Part shown: in pieces, positions 18,242 through 27,515 of the stretch | How the letters are laid out: the number at the start of each line of letters is the position of its first letter | Position numbering within the stretch: position 1 is the first letter of the stretch | Origin: Nitrospirales bacterium | GTDB taxonomy: Bacteria > Nitrospirota > Nitrospiria > Nitrospirales > UBA8639 | NCBI GenBank assembly: GCA_021604005.1 | Contig: BQIV01000022.1 | Coordinates: 1-64,000 of the forward strand | DNA: 64,000 nucleotides | Direction of reading: 5' to 3' | Notes under the pieces: generated by a model | Seen by the model: the letters and a program-made list of their open reading frames with translations, nothing else | Told to the model about the DNA's origin: nothing | The model's database searches: none | Made by a program: the position numbers and the translations under genes

Positions 18242-18973
18242 TTAAAAAGCAATACCAATGTAGGCTCCAACCGACCCAAAGTCATTATTGGTGTCAGTCT
18301 GGCCAGTCGCCACGTGATATCGACCATCGATTCCTAGATGAAACGCTTTCCACACACGGTATTGAGCTCCCACCGCAAACTGGGCTCCAATGTCCAAGAC
18401 CGTGGTTTCATTTGATGGCGGACTGATAACGTGGAAGTCCAACCCCACAGGAATAATCCAGGGTCGCAGTCTGCTTCCTTCCATAAACATGATCTTTGGT
18501 GACACACTGACGGTAAGTTGAGTAATTTCAACTTTATCCCTTTTTAGCCCCGCACCCGCCGCTGCGGGTCCTGACTGTGTCGCGTGTTTGGAGTTGAAAC
18601 GCTTGAACTCAACACCAATCTCCCCAAGTGCCCACGCGTGAGACAGCATGCCCCAGAGATCCTTGGAAAGGACCAAATCCAAACCAGCCCCCACGTAATA
18701 TCCGGTATCGCCGTCACTCAAACCTTGCGCACCAAACACATCAGAAAACGTCTCATTCGATCGATCACTGCCAGCGAAAAATCCGCCGCCGCGGAAGAAG
18801 ACCATGTTTCCAGTTTCTCCACCTTGAGAAAGCGATTGATTTCTCTCCAACTTTTCCAAACGTTCTTCCACAGTTAATTCTGCCGCCGCGCTGAAACTCG
18901 GCTGAACCAATAAAATACTTGTCATCATGATGCTCATAAAAAAATGCAGACTAAGAGTCCGAAAATTTCTCAT
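18242..18973 (-). CDS. Outer-membrane beta-barrel protein
   Basis: 243 residues with a signal peptide (residues about 10-31, ending FSAAAE), a short coiled-coil-like segment (LTVEERLEKLERNQ), then alternating hydrophobic strands rich in Gly/Tyr and a terminal phenylalanine (GSVGAYIGIAF), typical of small outer-membrane barrels. Strand motifs such as VGAGLDLVLSKDLWGMLSHAW suggest 8-10 strands. I cannot assign a named family or ligand. It has a GGAGGCGGCACG-type site ahead of the ATG. Confidence 0.75.
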   Translation of the reverse strand: MRNFRTLSLHFFMSIMMTSILLVQPSFSAAAELTVEERLEKLERNQSLSQGGETGNMVFFRGGGFFAGSDRSNETFSDVFGAQGLSDGDTGYYVGAGLDLVLSKDLWGMLSHAWALGEIGVEFKRFNSKHATQSGPAAAGAGLKRDKVEITQLTVSVSPKIMFMEGSRLRPWIIPVGLDFHVISPPSNETTVLDIGAQFAVGAQYRVWKAFHLGIDGRYHVATGQTDTNNDFGSVGAYIGIAF

Positions 18974-19332
18974 CGTGCCGCCTCCTTGTTATATCGTGAT
19001 ACGATCTATGAAATATTCTGCTGAGTGTTTCCGTTTTCACTATATTGAGCAGAGTAACCATCTCTATAGTGAGCAGAACTATCGGATTATTCATGTATCA
19101 GGGCATCCTCATGACCAACCTCCAAACCTCTACTATAAAGTTCAAACACCATAAGACCCTTGTCCTAGAACAATTCGATTTCAGATAGTGATCAATGTTT
19201 TGAGTAGGGCTATTGGGTCAATACAGAATAACGGCGAGAAAACACGCGATAAGAGGAGAGAATTTCTTGGGTCGTATCAGCGAGAAAAACCCACCGGACT
19301 GCCTGAAAGAGAAGAAAGAATGGAAGAGGTTC
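18974..19332. other. Intergenic stretch with short repeated motif
   Basis: About 360 bp between two minus-strand genes, holding the promoter of the outer-membrane protein gene. The motif ACTATATTGAGCAGA (19038) and CTATAGTGAGCAGAACT (19064) are near-identical direct repeats about 26 bp apart and could be an operator. No gene seen. Confidence 0.4.
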
Positions 19333-20073
19333 TTACGAGGAACGGCTGATGGTAGTAGCGATTTTTCGTGCAGCGCGTACCAGTCGATCTGGGTCAAGAA
19401 CGGTAATTTCTCGACCGTTTATTTGAATAAGGTGAGTGGATTGAAGCGTTTGAAGAATACGTACAGCAGTTTCAACTGAGACTGCCGCCATCTGGGCCAA
19501 CTCTTCTCGTTTAAGATGAAGTGAAATTTTTGTCCCATCTTGAGTCTGTTCGCCATATCGCTCAACAAGCTCAAGCAAGAGTCCGGCAATTCGTTCACGT
19601 GCTGATGCAAATGCAAACTGATCAGTATCGTTAAATGACGCACTCATTTTTCGACTAAGTAGTCTAATCACGCGAACAGCGAGCTCGCCATTTTGTTCAA
19701 GAAGTGCGAGATATCGCGTCCGGTCAATGATGCACACCTGAGAGGGTTCCAATGACTCACAAGAGAGTGCATGAACAGCCCCATCTTGGAATGATTGCGT
19801 CTCGATGAGTTCCCCGGGATCCACGATGCTGACTAATCGGCATTGGCCATTTTTTGTCAAACGCGACAGCTTGACTCGTCCACTACATAGAATGTATAGG
19901 GCAAGAACTGGATGACCTTCATAAAATACGAATTGGCCAGGTTGGTACATGACCGTTCGCTTGATATTTTCAAATTCGGCTGCAGTCGAGCCCTCTAGAT
20001 CACAGAGATCTGAAGTCGCACGGTTTTGACATGACACACAGTCGTCAATATAAAGAGGCTTGGAAACACGCAT
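19333..20073 (-). CDS. Crp/FNR-family regulator with FNR-like cysteines
   Basis: From the ATG at 20073 the protein has 246 residues; a longer frame to 20244 would run into a repeat element and is unlikely. A cyclic-nucleotide-binding-type beta barrel (about 35-140) is followed by a winged helix-turn-helix (REELAQMAAVSVETAVRILQ, about 189-208). Cys12, Cys15 and Cys24 lie before the barrel (DDCVSCQNRATSDLCDL), and Cys114 (SQVCIID) sits where FNR of E. coli has its fourth ligand, so an oxygen-labile [4Fe-4S] cluster is plausible. In the recognition helix E201 and R205 match the FNR DNA-contact Glu and Arg. Targets are unknown. Confidence 0.88.
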   Translation of the reverse strand: MRVSKPLYIDDCVSCQNRATSDLCDLEGSTAAEFENIKRTVMYQPGQFVFYEGHPVLALYILCSGRVKLSRLTKNGQCRLVSIVDPGELIETQSFQDGAVHALSCESLEPSQVCIIDRTRYLALLEQNGELAVRVIRLLSRKMSASFNDTDQFAFASARERIAGLLLELVERYGEQTQDGTKISLHLKREELAQMAAVSVETAVRILQTLQSTHLIQINGREITVLDPDRLVRAARKIATTISRSS

Positions 20074-20147
20074 TCTTATGGATTCTTCACAAACTGTTAC
20101 ACTGCGACCCAACTGTATGGATAACAATATGTCATGATAAAACCTTA

Positions 20148-20474
20148 AGGATACCTCTACAAACCAGGGTTTTTTCGTGAGAGCAAGAAAGTCGTGCACG
20201 CAACTTGGGCACCTGTGATCGTTCTCGCGGAAAGGAGAAGCCATCCCAACAAAGGAAAGATGGCAGTACCGTCTGCCCTCTGGCCCATCGTGCCCAAGGC
20301 CACCACCCTGAGCCTTGGCTACGATAGTGGGACGACCCTCACGACACTGATAAACCCTCCATTGTGTGAGGGGAGCGAGCTCTTGCTATTGTGATCGTAG
20401 GTAGCCAAGACATAAGGATTTGAGCACGCAGCTGACGCCGACATCGCGGAAAAGGACGGTTTGTAGATGTGCCT
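20148..20474. mobile_element. Miniature inverted-repeat element, copy 1 (about 327 bp)
   Basis: The ends GGATACCTCTACAAACC (20149-20165) and GGTTTGTAGATGTGCC (20458-20473) are imperfect inverted repeats. Both ends match the 140-bp element at 57204-57343: the right about 55 bp (from GGATTTGAGCACGC to the terminus) are nearly identical, the left about 50 bp clearly related. This copy is longer in the middle, with no transposase frame. It sits just upstream of the FNR-like regulator, where it could affect its promoter. Confidence 0.8.
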
Positions 20475-20489
20475 TTACGTCATGAACAA

Positions 20490-21101
20490 TTACGGTACGT
20501 CGTGTTGCTTCGACCCAAGAGGAAACGAAATAATAATACCACCCATCACGTCACCAAGCTTGTGGTCGCGTTTCGCACTGAGAATATGAGTATTATGACA
20601 ATTTGCACAGGTCTTCGAAACGGCTTTATCAGCATAAATAGCTTTAAAATATTTTTTCTCGCCGCGTGTAATAATTCCAGTGTATGGTTGACTAGGATCT
20701 TTGACGACGGCTTCAAGTCCTTTCGTTTCAAATTCGGTGCTCGGACCATTCCGCTCATAAATTGGCCATAAACTCGCCAACCGAAATTGTAACCCAAAAC
20801 CCTGCTCCTTGACCTCAAGACCAGACAGCAAGAGCATTTGAGCAGGAAGAGGTAGCGTCCCACGTTTCTTCCAGCCTTCTGAAGCCAATACCGTTCCCGT
20901 GTCTTGCATGCGGGATACGACATGTGTGGCATACAACGTTCTGTCTGCCTGAATCACAGCATGGAGATAATCAGCAACAACTTGGGGAGAAATACCTGCC
21001 GCAACCTCGGCATCTTGAGCATCGGACCGTGGAACAGCACTCACGAATACGAGCGGGAGGACGAAAAAAACAACACGAAGCATTGATTGATAGTGTGTCA
21101 T
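20490..21101 (-). CDS. Exported DUF3365 (Tll0287-like) mono-haem protein
   Basis: 203 residues with a cleavable signal (ending SAVPRSDAQ). The central region is the DUF3365/Tll0287-like fold, a PAS-like haem-binding domain used as a redox sensor or sensor-kinase input. Near the C-terminus is one haem-c motif CANCHNTH in the family context (DKAVSKTCANCHN). The start has AAAGGAG 9 nt before the ATG. It has no kinase or output domain, so it may be a soluble periplasmic redox or gas-sensing protein working with a neighbour such as the cupredoxin-like protein. Confidence 0.82.
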   Translation of the reverse strand: MTHYQSMLRVVFFVLPLVFVSAVPRSDAQDAEVAAGISPQVVADYLHAVIQADRTLYATHVVSRMQDTGTVLASEGWKKRGTLPLPAQMLLLSGLEVKEQGFGLQFRLASLWPIYERNGPSTEFETKGLEAVVKDPSQPYTGIITRGEKKYFKAIYADKAVSKTCANCHNTHILSAKRDHKLGDVMGGIIISFPLGSKQHDVP

Positions 21102-21219
21102 AGCTCACGCTCCTTTCATCGAGACATAAAGTTCAAAGCACGAGATGTTGCCGACATCCACGATTCAAACGTCTGCCCTGCTCCACACAGGTTTAACCGT
21201 TCCTTTCTTTGTTTTCGTT

Positions 21220-22131
21220 CTAATGTTGAAGTTCAACTGAAGGAACAATTTTTGAGTCACCTAATAATTCCATTCCAAATCTCGTATTCTCCTGCGCCTC
21301 ATTGGCATACAAACGCCCTTTAGGAGCTTCAAAATCCACAGACACATCTGTGGTTTCATTTGACGTGATCGTCACGGACAATTCTTTCTGAACCATCGGA
21401 TGCCAGATGACGACCTTGTACGTGCCAGGAGGAATATGATCGATGGTGAAGGTTCCCCGTTGGTCGCTCACCGCAAAATAGGGAGAATCCATCGCCACCC
21501 CCCAACTTTCCATGTAGGGATGAAATCCGCATTGCATAGCAAAAATATTTCGCCCACGCTTCATTTTAATTTTTGGACTGACAATCCGCCCAGCTCGATT
21601 CTTCACCTTTTTGCCAGCCATCAAATCTTGTTTTTTTAGTTTTGGACTCACCGGTAACGGAAGATTAAAAAGAACGCGGGCTCCCATCTTTGAGGTTTCG
21701 TACGCTTGAATATCATGCATGACAGGGTCCATATTCACGACCTTCACTTCATGACGATCACGAACCACGGTAATATATGGAGCAAATTTGCAATCAATCG
21801 CTTCAATATGAGGAGGCGTGTAGTCAAACTTCTTGCCTTTTTTGATTCCCTCAATAAAAATGACAACATTTTGAAATTGCCCTTCTGGCCCGATTTGAAA
21901 TGGCTGAAGTAACCGCCATCCGTTACCATTTGATATACGACCACAATAGGAAGGGTCTGGAAAACTTACAAGATTATAGCCTTTTGGATTCGGGAGTTCT
22001 CCCTGAAGCGTAATGACTCCGGACAGCGTCCCACCACCCTCTACTTGAATTTCTTCGTACTTTGCCAACGCAGACTGAGTCCATGTTCCCAGGCTCAAGA
22101 CGAATACAACACACAGCACTCCCGATCTCAT
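21220..22131 (-). CDS. Exported cupredoxin-like protein with carboxypeptidase-regulatory-type domain
   Basis: 303 residues from the ATG at 22131, which has AAGGAGG; an in-frame start further up is unsupported. After a signal peptide (ending SALAKYEE) it has a SGVITLQGELPNPKGYN segment, a cupredoxin-like part with VMHDIQAYE and MQCGFHPYMESW (His...Cys-x2-His-x2-Met, as in type 1 copper sites), and a C-terminal Ig-like domain (GTFTIDHIPPGTYKVVIWHP). It could carry electrons to or from the multicopper oxidase encoded upstream. A terminator separates the two genes, so it is probably transcribed on its own. Confidence 0.78.
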   Translation of the reverse strand: MRSGVLCVVFVLSLGTWTQSALAKYEEIQVEGGGTLSGVITLQGELPNPKGYNLVSFPDPSYCGRISNGNGWRLLQPFQIGPEGQFQNVVIFIEGIKKGKKFDYTPPHIEAIDCKFAPYITVVRDRHEVKVVNMDPVMHDIQAYETSKMGARVLFNLPLPVSPKLKKQDLMAGKKVKNRAGRIVSPKIKMKRGRNIFAMQCGFHPYMESWGVAMDSPYFAVSDQRGTFTIDHIPPGTYKVVIWHPMVQKELSVTITSNETTDVSVDFEAPKGRLYANEAQENTRFGMELLGDSKIVPSVELQH

Positions 22132-22203
22132 CAGCACCTCCTTACGACTAGAATCCCTAAGCCTCATTCGCTCTATCCAAAACATCTTACCAGAATTGCA
22201 GTC

Positions 22204-22236
22204 AAAAAAACGGGGGAGCCATTATGGCCCCCCCGT
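22204..22236 (-). terminator. Rho-independent terminator of the multicopper oxidase gene
   Basis: On the minus strand a G/C-rich stem (ACGGGGGGGCC with GGCTCCCCCGT, 4-nt loop, one mismatch) is followed by seven T. It lies about 30 bp after the stop of the oxidase gene, before the cupredoxin-like gene. Confidence 0.88.
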
Positions 22237-22266
22237 TACGACTACCAGAATTACCGGAATTTCTGG

Positions 22267-25200
22267 TCATTTGAATGATGCTGGAGTCGGTGTGATCGAC
22301 TCCGACTGGTCGCCCTGAGCCGTCTTGGTTCCTGAAGCGGTACCATGTAACGGAAGGACACTCTGATCAGTAGACGGGAGCACTCGTAGGTATCCCCATT
22401 GACCTGACTGTGAGTATGGCAACCGTCCATTACTCCAGACATAATCACCTGGCATAGCCCAATTCCCGCCTGCAGATGGAAGATACACATCCAAGCCTTC
22501 CGAACCGGAGAACTCGACGGTACTGATCATGTCAGCACCTGGGAGGAACGGTTCAAGCGGCCATTCATGTTTTTCGACGGTGAACATACCGTTCTGTTCA
22601 CTACTGGCGCCAAATACATGGATACGGACCTTATCCCCTGCGTGGGCGAGAATCAGAGGAGTTGCCGGGTCTTGTGGATCATCGACTTCGCATGGTTGAA
22701 ACATCTTGCCCAATGTACAGCCAACCTCTTCCCGGTACAAATAGGGTTCGGCTCGGTAGTTGACGCCGGTTAATCCGGCCACATTTTGGACATACGGCAT
22801 GAAACTCGTGCCGATAATATTATCTTCGTCCTGGAAATATAACGCCACATCACGATAATTCTCCCGGCGTTCATTTCCTTGGATGGTACGATCCACAATC
22901 ACATCCGCATTCCAACTATTCTTGAGAGAAATATCTTCGCCGGTTTTTGGGTCACGGTACGTGGATCCCTGTGGTCCGATAATGATACCGCCAAATAACC
23001 CATTGCGAGGATTCATCGACACATTCCCCCAATCCCATACCAACGTCTGTCCTTCTCCATTAAACGGATCGGCATAGTAGGTATAGACTCGAGACTGTCC
23101 AGGAGCCACGGTTTGATCCCCTGGATTATTTCCAAGGTTCACCCCTTGTGAATCTTTGGGGTCAAAGGCTAAGCCGAACGCCGAGAATGACGCCTTGCCT
23201 TTTTTCAATTTATTCGTCAGTTTCACTGTGATGCAATCACCGACGTTTGCTCGTAAGGTCAACGGCATCGGTTGCGCATCTCCAGATACCTTTTGCACTT
23301 CATCTTCAAGGACGTAGATCTTGGCTTCGGGATTGCGCAACTCAATCTTTCGTTCAAAATCCACTTCGATGGATTCCTCCGCATTGGGATTGAAACTCAT
23401 CCCCGGGTGGTCAATCGCCACGACATTAAAGTTTTTCACCGGGGCATCTTTTGGACAAACCGGAAGTCGCTTTGGCATTCCTTCAGCGCCATACGCCTTA
23501 TTAGGCAATGGTTGGAGGTCCGCAACAGGTTCATCCAACACTCGCATGATCCCCCAAGCCCCTTCCGAAAACTTCGAACTTCGACCGTTAAAGAACATGT
23601 AATCGCCTGCCTGATGTCGAGGTCCACCTGCTTCGGCAAGCACGAGGTCATACCGTTCCGCAATCCCAATATGTAAGGAATTCTTGCGATTGGCCTCCTG
23701 GGCATATCGCTCAGACCAGAAGGTATGTCCCGACACGGTAAAGACATTGCTTTCATTCATGGTTACGTCTAACAAACGGAAGACCACGGCATCACCCAAG
23801 TAGGCACGAATCATCGCCGTACTCGGATCACCGTGGACCACACTGCTAAAGATCTTTGATGAATCCGGATTGTTCGCCAATCGTTGGGCAAATGGTTCAG
23901 CCCGGAAATTCAACGCCCCACCGGTGGTATGAGTCCCACCATTTAAAAATGGCATCGGGGTCATTTTAATTTTGTCATTTGGAGGCATAATAAATGAGAC
24001 AGTCCGACCGGCCTCCAATGCCACATCAACTGGTTGGCCAGGTGGATTCCCAGCCGTCACGATATTCACCGTATGTGGAACCGTGTCCATAATATGCACC
24101 ATGAGTTCACGAAAACTTCCGGCCACATCATGTCCCACACGTTCCGTCGCATGAATATCCGCCACTGGACCTGTCCTGATTGACTCCCCAGTTTTGGGAT
24201 CATGCCAGGTCGAACCAAAGGGTTCAGCAATCATGGTCCCCACAGCTCCGTGCGGCCATGTTGTTCCTCCGAAGGCATGGTCATGCCAAAACACACTTCC
24301 AACATCGGCATCCACCCAGAACCGTTGACGGACATATTCAACCGTCACGATATCGCCCACAGGATGACTATGTTCCAATGGCCGGGCAAAGGTTAACGTG
24401 TCGCCAGTAATGTTGGTAATGCGCTTCACCTCTTGACCTTTGACGTTATCAGCTCCAACAAGAATCGGAATACCAACATGATATTGTTTCGCATTCGTCA
24501 CGTGGAGCGTCTTGTCTCCTTTCTTCGAGGCTTTTGTGACTTTCGCATTCATCGGAATTGGCAACCCTTTTTTCGAAGGCTTTTCGAATTGGGTAAAGGG
24601 CCGCATGGACTGCTCATACGAAAATCCGGAAATCACGCCATCAGAGGCCTGGTTGTCAAACTGGAAAAAATGGAAGTGCGTATTAATTTTTGACGACTGA
24701 AAATTCGTAATGTCATCGTCCAACCATTCACTCGTCAATGTCCAATCAATGCAGTCATAGACATTCGCGCGAACAACCAATGGAAATTTCTTATCGTTAT
24801 TGGCTCGAACGTCAGCTTCTTCTTCATGGACCACATATAAAAGCCCATTTGGATCGACAATTGCTGGCTCTTTCCCCTGTGCCGCCGATAATTCAATCGG
24901 CAATTTAATAAAATGCACATTGTAATCTTGAGAGCCTGCTCGATCGGGACACAAACTCCAATTCCCGTTTTCTCCAGCTTTGGCCGGACCAACCGACCGT
25001 GTGCCATCATCGTTGAGCCGAATCATTTCTAACCAGGGAGCGGGATTGTGATCGTTGGAAAACGGTGCCCGCTTCCCAAAGTGTGGCGTCAACCATGGCC
25101 ACGCCACTTTCCCTGTCGTTGGCTCAAACCAAATGGTTCGCCGTTCCCCAGGTGCATAGCCTTGCCGCTCAGGATGATATTTGGGGTTCTCACCTAACGT

Positions 25201-27174
25201 CGGTTCTTTCTCACTCATGGCCTTGCTGCCGTCCCACACCCAATCCAACACCGTGGCATCATAGGCCTTCAGTTGACCAAGCTCATCATCGTTATGCCCT
25301 GGTCTACCTTGATTACTCAGCTGCATTTCGACCCAGTCCTTAATATTGACCACTGCAGGTTTGGCTTTCCAGTCACTCTTTCCTGATCCTACGATTTTAA
25401 ATGTTGAACCAAACCAGTTCACCGTTTTGCCCACCAATTGATCTGACGGCACAGGCTTGTGAATCCGATCAAGACGATCCGGTAATTCACGTAGGGGCGG
25501 CATCACATCATTTTGGAAACCTGGAACCTGCAGGGTGTTATACACTCTCCAGTATCCCCACATGCCAGCGACATAATGATGCGCGACATGGCAGTGAAAT
25601 AAAAAGTCTCCCGCCAACCATTGGCACAAACCTGAACCACATTCGGTTTCTAAATCCAAGGCTTCCGAAGGCCCAATGACTTCAACATCGACTCGGTCTG
25701 ACTTGGTTCGAACGATCGGATATTTCACTGGACCGTTCTGTCCTGTGCTCCACACCGGCATTTGCGTCGCTCGTGGGCTGCGTTGCCACCGTATCGAACC
25801 CCCATGCGGGTGATGTGAATGGAAGACTTCTGATCCCCCGTGTACGATACGGAACTTCGCTGGATCACCGAGGTAACTCCGAGGAATCGTCGGTGCCGCA
25901 TCTCCAAAGGTGTAAGAGCTGTAGGCCATGGACTCATCTTCGAAACCAAAATGTTCATGCTGTACATGCATGTTGTTAATGCCGAACGGCTCGCTACGAT
26001 AGTTCAAGGCCCGTGCACCTGGACGATAGGCATCGGTTAGCGGATCACGTTGAGGCAGAAAATCACCATGCTTATTCACTGGCCGAAACGCCTCGTCTCC
26101 CACTTCGTGATAAATCAACACGAACTCTCGAAAGCTGGGACCAGTTCCGTTTTCAATCATGACTTGCCACCCACTCCTCGCTTCCGTGGCCGGACCTGTC
26201 CCGACTGGCTCCCAATATTTCGATCCTCGCGGTTCCACGACAAAAACCCCAAACAATCCCATGACGGTTAACTCACGATCGTTACTAAACGTATGAAATT
26301 GCTTCCCACCTTCTTGCGTATCTGGATGGATATACCATTCCATGTCAATCGATTCACCTTCTGCACCTTCTTCTGCATCCTCATCAGCACCAGAAGCGAC
26401 GGAATCGGGATTTGTCGTAGTGGCCGGTTGCCCCGTTTTACTCATCACCATATCTGAGCCATTGATGTGAAGACTGACGTCCTCTCCAAATTCTAGTTTG
26501 TTTCGCAGAGTAATCTTGACGCAGTCCCCCTGATTACCACGAATCACCAGTGGCTGAATCCATTGATCCTGAATGCCATTGTTGACCGCACCAGGGTTAC
26601 TATGCCCTTCAGATTCCCGTGCCTCTGCATTCTTGGCTTCTTCTTCTCGTATTTTCTCAATGTCTTCCGTGAGGGCATACATATACCCAGGATAATAATC
26701 CAGCCACTGATTTAACGAGATCTCGACATTGATCGCTGAGATGTCATATTTTTTCACTGGTGCCGTCGCAGGACATCGGCCCCCTTTATTGGAGACAGGC
26801 TCTTGCCCCGTCGTGGAAGCGAGAAGACCATTGGCTGGTCCAGCACCATATTGATGCATCATCGACATCGAGTTATACGCACCAGTATTATCTTTTTCGT
26901 GACCCATTTCCTTCTGCATCTGTTCCATAAGTCGTTGATGCTGCAGTTCCACTAACGCCGCACGCTCAGCTCGACCTTCCACAGAATTTTCGACAATCGT
27001 CTGTCCCTTTAATCGCTCGGCCCATCCTTTTCGATCCTGGCTCATCGCCACGGAATGGATGCCCGCTGATGGATCTTCGGCCACTCCCATCGACGGAGCA
27101 CCCAAGAGGAGCGCTCCTCCTAACGCTCCGAGCCACCACCTTGCACGTAATGCTTGACCTGTACGCGTAAACAT
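22267..27174 (-). CDS. Giant secreted multicopper oxidase (MofA/McoA-like architecture)
   Basis: 1635 residues with an N-terminal signal peptide (about 1-32). All four copper motifs are present but in permuted order: HSHHPHG (H452, H455, H457), HCHVAHHYVAGM (H527, C528, H529, H532/H533, axial M538), then HFHFF (H833, H835) and WHDHAFGG (H964, H966). So the motifs usually at the C-terminus come first. Together they would give one type 1 copper and one trinuclear cluster. Residues 1000-1635 add cupredoxin-like repeats without copper ligands. Length and permuted order recall the putative Mn(II) oxidases MofA, McoA and MnxG; the substrate is not proven. An acidic stretch (SGADEDAEEGAEGES, about 261-275) is notable. 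AAGGAGG precedes the ATG, and a sigma-54 promoter lies upstream. Confidence 0.9.
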   Translation of the reverse strand: MFTRTGQALRARWWLGALGGALLLGAPSMGVAEDPSAGIHSVAMSQDRKGWAERLKGQTIVENSVEGRAERAALVELQHQRLMEQMQKEMGHEKDNTGAYNSMSMMHQYGAGPANGLLASTTGQEPVSNKGGRCPATAPVKKYDISAINVEISLNQWLDYYPGYMYALTEDIEKIREEEAKNAEARESEGHSNPGAVNNGIQDQWIQPLVIRGNQGDCVKITLRNKLEFGEDVSLHINGSDMVMSKTGQPATTTNPDSVASGADEDAEEGAEGESIDMEWYIHPDTQEGGKQFHTFSNDRELTVMGLFGVFVVEPRGSKYWEPVGTGPATEARSGWQVMIENGTGPSFREFVLIYHEVGDEAFRPVNKHGDFLPQRDPLTDAYRPGARALNYRSEPFGINNMHVQHEHFGFEDESMAYSSYTFGDAAPTIPRSYLGDPAKFRIVHGGSEVFHSHHPHGGSIRWQRSPRATQMPVWSTGQNGPVKYPIVRTKSDRVDVEVIGPSEALDLETECGSGLCQWLAGDFLFHCHVAHHYVAGMWGYWRVYNTLQVPGFQNDVMPPLRELPDRLDRIHKPVPSDQLVGKTVNWFGSTFKIVGSGKSDWKAKPAVVNIKDWVEMQLSNQGRPGHNDDELGQLKAYDATVLDWVWDGSKAMSEKEPTLGENPKYHPERQGYAPGERRTIWFEPTTGKVAWPWLTPHFGKRAPFSNDHNPAPWLEMIRLNDDGTRSVGPAKAGENGNWSLCPDRAGSQDYNVHFIKLPIELSAAQGKEPAIVDPNGLLYVVHEEEADVRANNDKKFPLVVRANVYDCIDWTLTSEWLDDDITNFQSSKINTHFHFFQFDNQASDGVISGFSYEQSMRPFTQFEKPSKKGLPIPMNAKVTKASKKGDKTLHVTNAKQYHVGIPILVGADNVKGQEVKRITNITGDTLTFARPLEHSHPVGDIVTVEYVRQRFWVDADVGSVFWHDHAFGGTTWPHGAVGTMIAEPFGSTWHDPKTGESIRTGPVADIHATERVGHDVAGSFRELMVHIMDTVPHTVNIVTAGNPPGQPVDVALEAGRTVSFIMPPNDKIKMTPMPFLNGGTHTTGGALNFRAEPFAQRLANNPDSSKIFSSVVHGDPSTAMIRAYLGDAVVFRLLDVTMNESNVFTVSGHTFWSERYAQEANRKNSLHIGIAERYDLVLAEAGGPRHQAGDYMFFNGRSSKFSEGAWGIMRVLDEPVADLQPLPNKAYGAEGMPKRLPVCPKDAPVKNFNVVAIDHPGMSFNPNAEESIEVDFERKIELRNPEAKIYVLEDEVQKVSGDAQPMPLTLRANVGDCITVKLTNKLKKGKASFSAFGLAFDPKDSQGVNLGNNPGDQTVAPGQSRVYTYYADPFNGEGQTLVWDWGNVSMNPRNGLFGGIIIGPQGSTYRDPKTGEDISLKNSWNADVIVDRTIQGNERRENYRDVALYFQDEDNIIGTSFMPYVQNVAGLTGVNYRAEPYLYREEVGCTLGKMFQPCEVDDPQDPATPLILAHAGDKVRIHVFGASSEQNGMFTVEKHEWPLEPFLPGADMISTVEFSGSEGLDVYLPSAGGNWAMPGDYVWSNGRLPYSQSGQWGYLRVLPSTDQSVLPLHGTASGTKTAQGDQSESITPTPASFK

Positions 27175-27320
27175 TCAACGGCCTCCTTATTAAGATAAAT
27201 ATGTCCTGACAAATATTCAGGTGTGACACACAACCGACATGTGCTTGCGTCTTTTTAGCGTCTCTCGTACGTCTGGTAAGGTCATCCAAAATCCTCGAGG
27301 TGAGGTATTGAATAAAATTT

Positions 27321-27400
27321 GTGTCGGTGAAGGGGTCTTGAAAAGAACAGTTGGGCACTCCGGAGGCCGGTCCATCACACCCTGGCCCTTCACCGACACC
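27321..27400 (-). promoter_or_regulatory. Long hairpin in the 5' leader of the multicopper oxidase mRNA
   Basis: On the minus strand GTGTCGGTGAAGGG (27399-27386) pairs perfectly over 14 bp with CCCTTCACCGACAC (27334-27321), enclosing about 50 nt with an inner CTCCGGAG palindrome. The 3' arm is followed by AAATTTTATT. The 5' arm begins about where transcription from the sigma-54 promoter at 27426-27411 should start. CTGTTCTT occurs both before the 5' arm and in the loop. It may protect the mRNA end, attenuate transcription or bind a regulator. Confidence 0.7.
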
Positions 27401-27410
27401 ACAAGAACAG

Positions 27411-27426
27411 AGCAACCTTAATGCCA
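27411..27426 (-). promoter_or_regulatory. Sigma-54 promoter of the multicopper oxidase gene
   Basis: Minus strand TGGCATTAAGGTTGCT, a GG-N10-GC match with the -24 (TGGCA) and -12 (TTGCT) elements. It is 237 bp upstream of the oxidase start and downstream of a gene for a sigma-54 activator. Confidence 0.85.
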
Positions 27427-27515
27427 TTTCCGAATGACCAGCAGGCATCCTCATGATTGGCAAGAACAACAAGGTGTCGGGTGCCTATACTTGCAACAAC
27501 GAGCATTTTTCCTCA

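Noticed and set aside
19213-19479. 88-codon plus-strand frame
   Set aside because: Overlaps the end of the FNR-like regulator in antisense and lacks a ribosome site and protein-like composition.
27481-27500. Plus-strand GGTGCCTATACTTGC as a sigma-54 promoter
   Set aside because: Spacing between GG and GC is 11, not 10, and no gene follows on the plus strand.
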